Positions 62,693-64,000 of a stretch of DNA of 64,000 nt are shown in pieces; within the stretch, counting starts at the first letter, position 1; the number at the start of each line of letters is the position of its first letter. Where the stretch lies: contig NZ_JAJNKB010000001.1 of assembly GCF_021533195.1 (NCBI RefSeq), positions 124,001 through 188,000 on the forward strand, read 5' to 3'. The notes below the pieces were generated by a model. That model worked only from the letters and a program-made list of their open reading frames with translations. It had not been told where the DNA came from and did not search any database. Both the position numbers and the translations under genes were made by a program. This stretch comes from Portibacter marinus (GTDB lineage Bacteria; Bacteroidota; Bacteroidia; Chitinophagales; Saprospiraceae).

Positions 62693-63049
62693 TTACCCTT
62701 TCAGCTTCTCTTCCGCTGCAGCCATGGTCTTTTTCGCATTTCCGACGAAGTACTCGTTATCGATTTGAATGACCGGTCTTTTGAGAAAGGTATACTCCTC
62801 GAGAATATGTTTACGGTAATCCTTCTCAGTGAGATCTTGTTCATTAAGTTTCATGGAGCGATACTGCATGGCTCTTCGATTGAACAGTGACTCGTAAGAA
62901 CCGGTTTGCCTGGCCATAAGATCGAGTTCCTTTGCAGAAATGTGCTTCTCTTTGATGTTTTGAAATTCAAAGCCCTGGTGATGGAGGTCAAGGTCATTGA
63001 TGATTCTCTGACAGGTATTGCAAGTAGACAAATGATATATTTTTCTCAT
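62693..63049 (-). CDS. ArsC/Spx-family thioredoxin-fold protein
   Basis: Small cytoplasmic protein of 118 residues. It has the CNTCQRI motif (C-x-x-C, about 10-13) and the ArsC-type RPVIQIDNEYFVG near residue 90. In this group the family signature is shared by arsenate reductases, Spx regulators and YffB-like proteins; no arsenic genes are near, so arsenate reduction is not shown. It is 38 bases from the M43 gene on the same strand and divergent from the nucleoside phosphorylase gene. Confidence 0.88.
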   Translation of the reverse strand: MRKIYHLSTCNTCQRIINDLDLHHQGFEFQNIKEKHISAKELDLMARQTGSYESLFNRRAMQYRSMKLNEQDLTEKDYRKHILEEYTFLKRPVIQIDNEYFVGNAKKTMAAAEEKLKG

Positions 63050-63053
63050 CTTG

Positions 63054-63061
63054 CAAAGATA
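63054..63061 (-). promoter_or_regulatory. -7-like element upstream of the ArsC-like gene
   Basis: Minus-strand TATCTTTG followed by CAAG. It matches TAnnTTTG but ends only 4 bases before the start codon, so the transcript would be nearly leaderless. Confidence 0.45.
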
Positions 63062-63075
63062 AAAATGACTTGGAC

Positions 63076-63924
63076 ATGGGCATAGCTGCTTCAGAATTAA
63101 TATTGAATGACGATGGATCGGTTTATCATCTGAATCTCCTTCCCGGAGATGTCGCCAATACCATTATTACCGTTGGTGATCAGGAGCGTGTGGGCGAGGT
63201 TTCAAAGTATTTTGATCGAGTGGAGTTGAAGAAAAGTAAGAGAGAATTCACTTGTCATACAGGGTGGATCGGATCAAAGCGGATTTCTGTCATATCAACA
63301 GGTATTGGGACGGACAATATCGATATCGTATTTAATGAGATCGACGCTTTGTTTAATGTGAATTTGGAAACTAGAGAAGTACGGGAGAAGAAAGCGGTCT
63401 TGGATTTCATCAGATTGGGTACCTCAGGGAGTTTGAGCAATGAAGTGGCATTGGGGTCTGTGGTGGTTTCGGAAGTCGCGGTAGGCATTGACCACATGAA
63501 CTATTTCTACAGGGTTCCAGTTCAGCTGGTGGATACAGAATTCGAAGATTCGCTGCGTATAGTTTTGGGAGGAGATTTTAATTTATATTCGGTCAAAGCG
63601 GATGTGGATTTGGCAAGTCGCTTTTTATCTTCCGACGGTTATGTTTTAGGGAAAACCCTTACATCTATTGGTTTTTATGGTCCACAGGGTCGATCGATTC
63701 GAAATGAGTTATTGAAACCAGATTTCATAGATCAGATTGCACGAGCGGGTGTGACCAATTTAGAGATGGAAACTTCCGGTATTTACTTGTTGGCAGGTTG
63801 TCTCGGTCACCGTGCGATTTCCATCAACGCCATCTTGGCCAATCGGCGAACAGGTGATTTCGCAAAGGAACCTGCGAAGGTGGTTGATGACATGATAAAA
63901 GGGGCACTGGAAGTAGTATTATAG
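63076..63924 (+). CDS. Nucleoside phosphorylase (uridine phosphorylase-like)
   Basis: Enzyme of about 282 residues in the PNP/UDP family, which splits nucleosides with phosphate into base and ribose-1-phosphate. The phosphate-binding DQERVGEVSKYFD region, the STGIGTDNIDIV loop, the FIRLGTSGSL stretch and the EMETSGIYLLAGCLG motif are typical, the last resembling uridine phosphorylase (EMETAG). I chose the ATG at 63076 (MGIAASELILND); a TTG at 63070 is also possible. No pathway partner is adjacent. Only 76 bases of the window follow and hold nothing recognisable. Confidence 0.9.
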   Translation: MGIAASELILNDDGSVYHLNLLPGDVANTIITVGDQERVGEVSKYFDRVELKKSKREFTCHTGWIGSKRISVISTGIGTDNIDIVFNEIDALFNVNLETREVREKKAVLDFIRLGTSGSLSNEVALGSVVVSEVAVGIDHMNYFYRVPVQLVDTEFEDSLRIVLGGDFNLYSVKADVDLASRFLSSDGYVLGKTLTSIGFYGPQGRSIRNELLKPDFIDQIARAGVTNLEMETSGIYLLAGCLGHRAISINAILANRRTGDFAKEPAKVVDDMIKGALEVVL

Positions 63925-64000
63925 CCTGATTTTCTTAATGTTTTCCATCTTTAGAAATTTTTGAATGGTTAAATAATATCTAGAGATAAACTTTTCGCCA

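Noticed and set aside
62693-63049. Arsenic resistance gene arsC.
   Set aside because: There is no arsR, arsB or acr3 nearby, and the ArsC/Spx family shares the fold across different roles.

Overview
This 64 kb window is chromosomal DNA from a Bacteroidota bacterium, most likely of the Saprospiria or a similar marine or sludge lineage (inference). The evidence is a set of traits typical of the phylum: two TonB-dependent receptors with carboxypeptidase-like N-terminal domains, a DUF4249 lipoprotein beside one of them, type IX secretion sorting tails (type A on the M43 proteases, type B on a PKD protein), a primary sigma factor without region 1.1, an extended ribosomal protein S16, and many upstream regions carrying the Bacteroidota -7 element TAnnTTTG instead of a classical -10 box. 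I see no phage, transposase, integrase or CRISPR array. Coding density is high and genes often overlap by 1 to 4 bases.

Layout. 1-8.5 kb: end of a membrane protein, a DEAD-box helicase, a Na+/alanine symporter, a YkgJ-type cysteine-cluster protein overlapping a GH29 fucosidase lipoprotein, a DinB-like protein and an unrecognised 463-residue protein. 8.6-15 kb: rpsP and rplS on the same strand, separated by a lipoprotein/TonB-receptor pair, then a large PKD protein. 15-25.5 kb: YrdC-like protein, S41 protease, Lrp regulator, primary sigma factor, START-like protein, methyltransferase, enoyl-CoA hydratase/YfhO pair, S8 protease. 25.7-28.9 kb: a run of poorly known genes (DUF4272 and lipoproteins). 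28.9-35.7 kb: acyl-CoA synthetase, DUF4249/TonB receptor pair, CDP-alcohol phosphatidyltransferase/fructose-bisphosphatase pair. 35.8-41.9 kb: one six-gene operon, leuC-leuD-cimA-leuB-VOC protein-nitrilase. 41.9-50 kb: mixed genes, an ABC-F protein, a degenerate M23 protein, one tRNA-Arg(UCG) whose 3' end and terminator are directly repeated 171 bp downstream, a peroxiredoxin-like protein and mdh. 50.2-56.5 kb: tandem M43 proteases, sucC, xseA-xseB, a PAP2 phosphatase. 56.5-64 kb: an LptF/LptG permease, an ECF sigma operon, a third M43 protease, an ArsC/Spx-like protein and a nucleoside phosphorylase.

The most unusual parts are: (1) the operon at 58297-61164, made of an ECF sigma factor, a membrane protein whose N-terminal domain is repeated three times with an exact 57-residue period, and three consecutive DUF4252-type proteins, preceded by a bipartite ECF-like promoter; (2) the leu operon, in which the acyltransferase gene matches the Leptospira-type citramalate synthase rather than ordinary LeuA, so the operon probably feeds isoleucine as well as leucine synthesis; (3) the att-like duplication at the tRNA gene; and (4) several enzymes with altered active sites (ABC-F second domain, M23 protein, S8 protease, YrdC-like protein).
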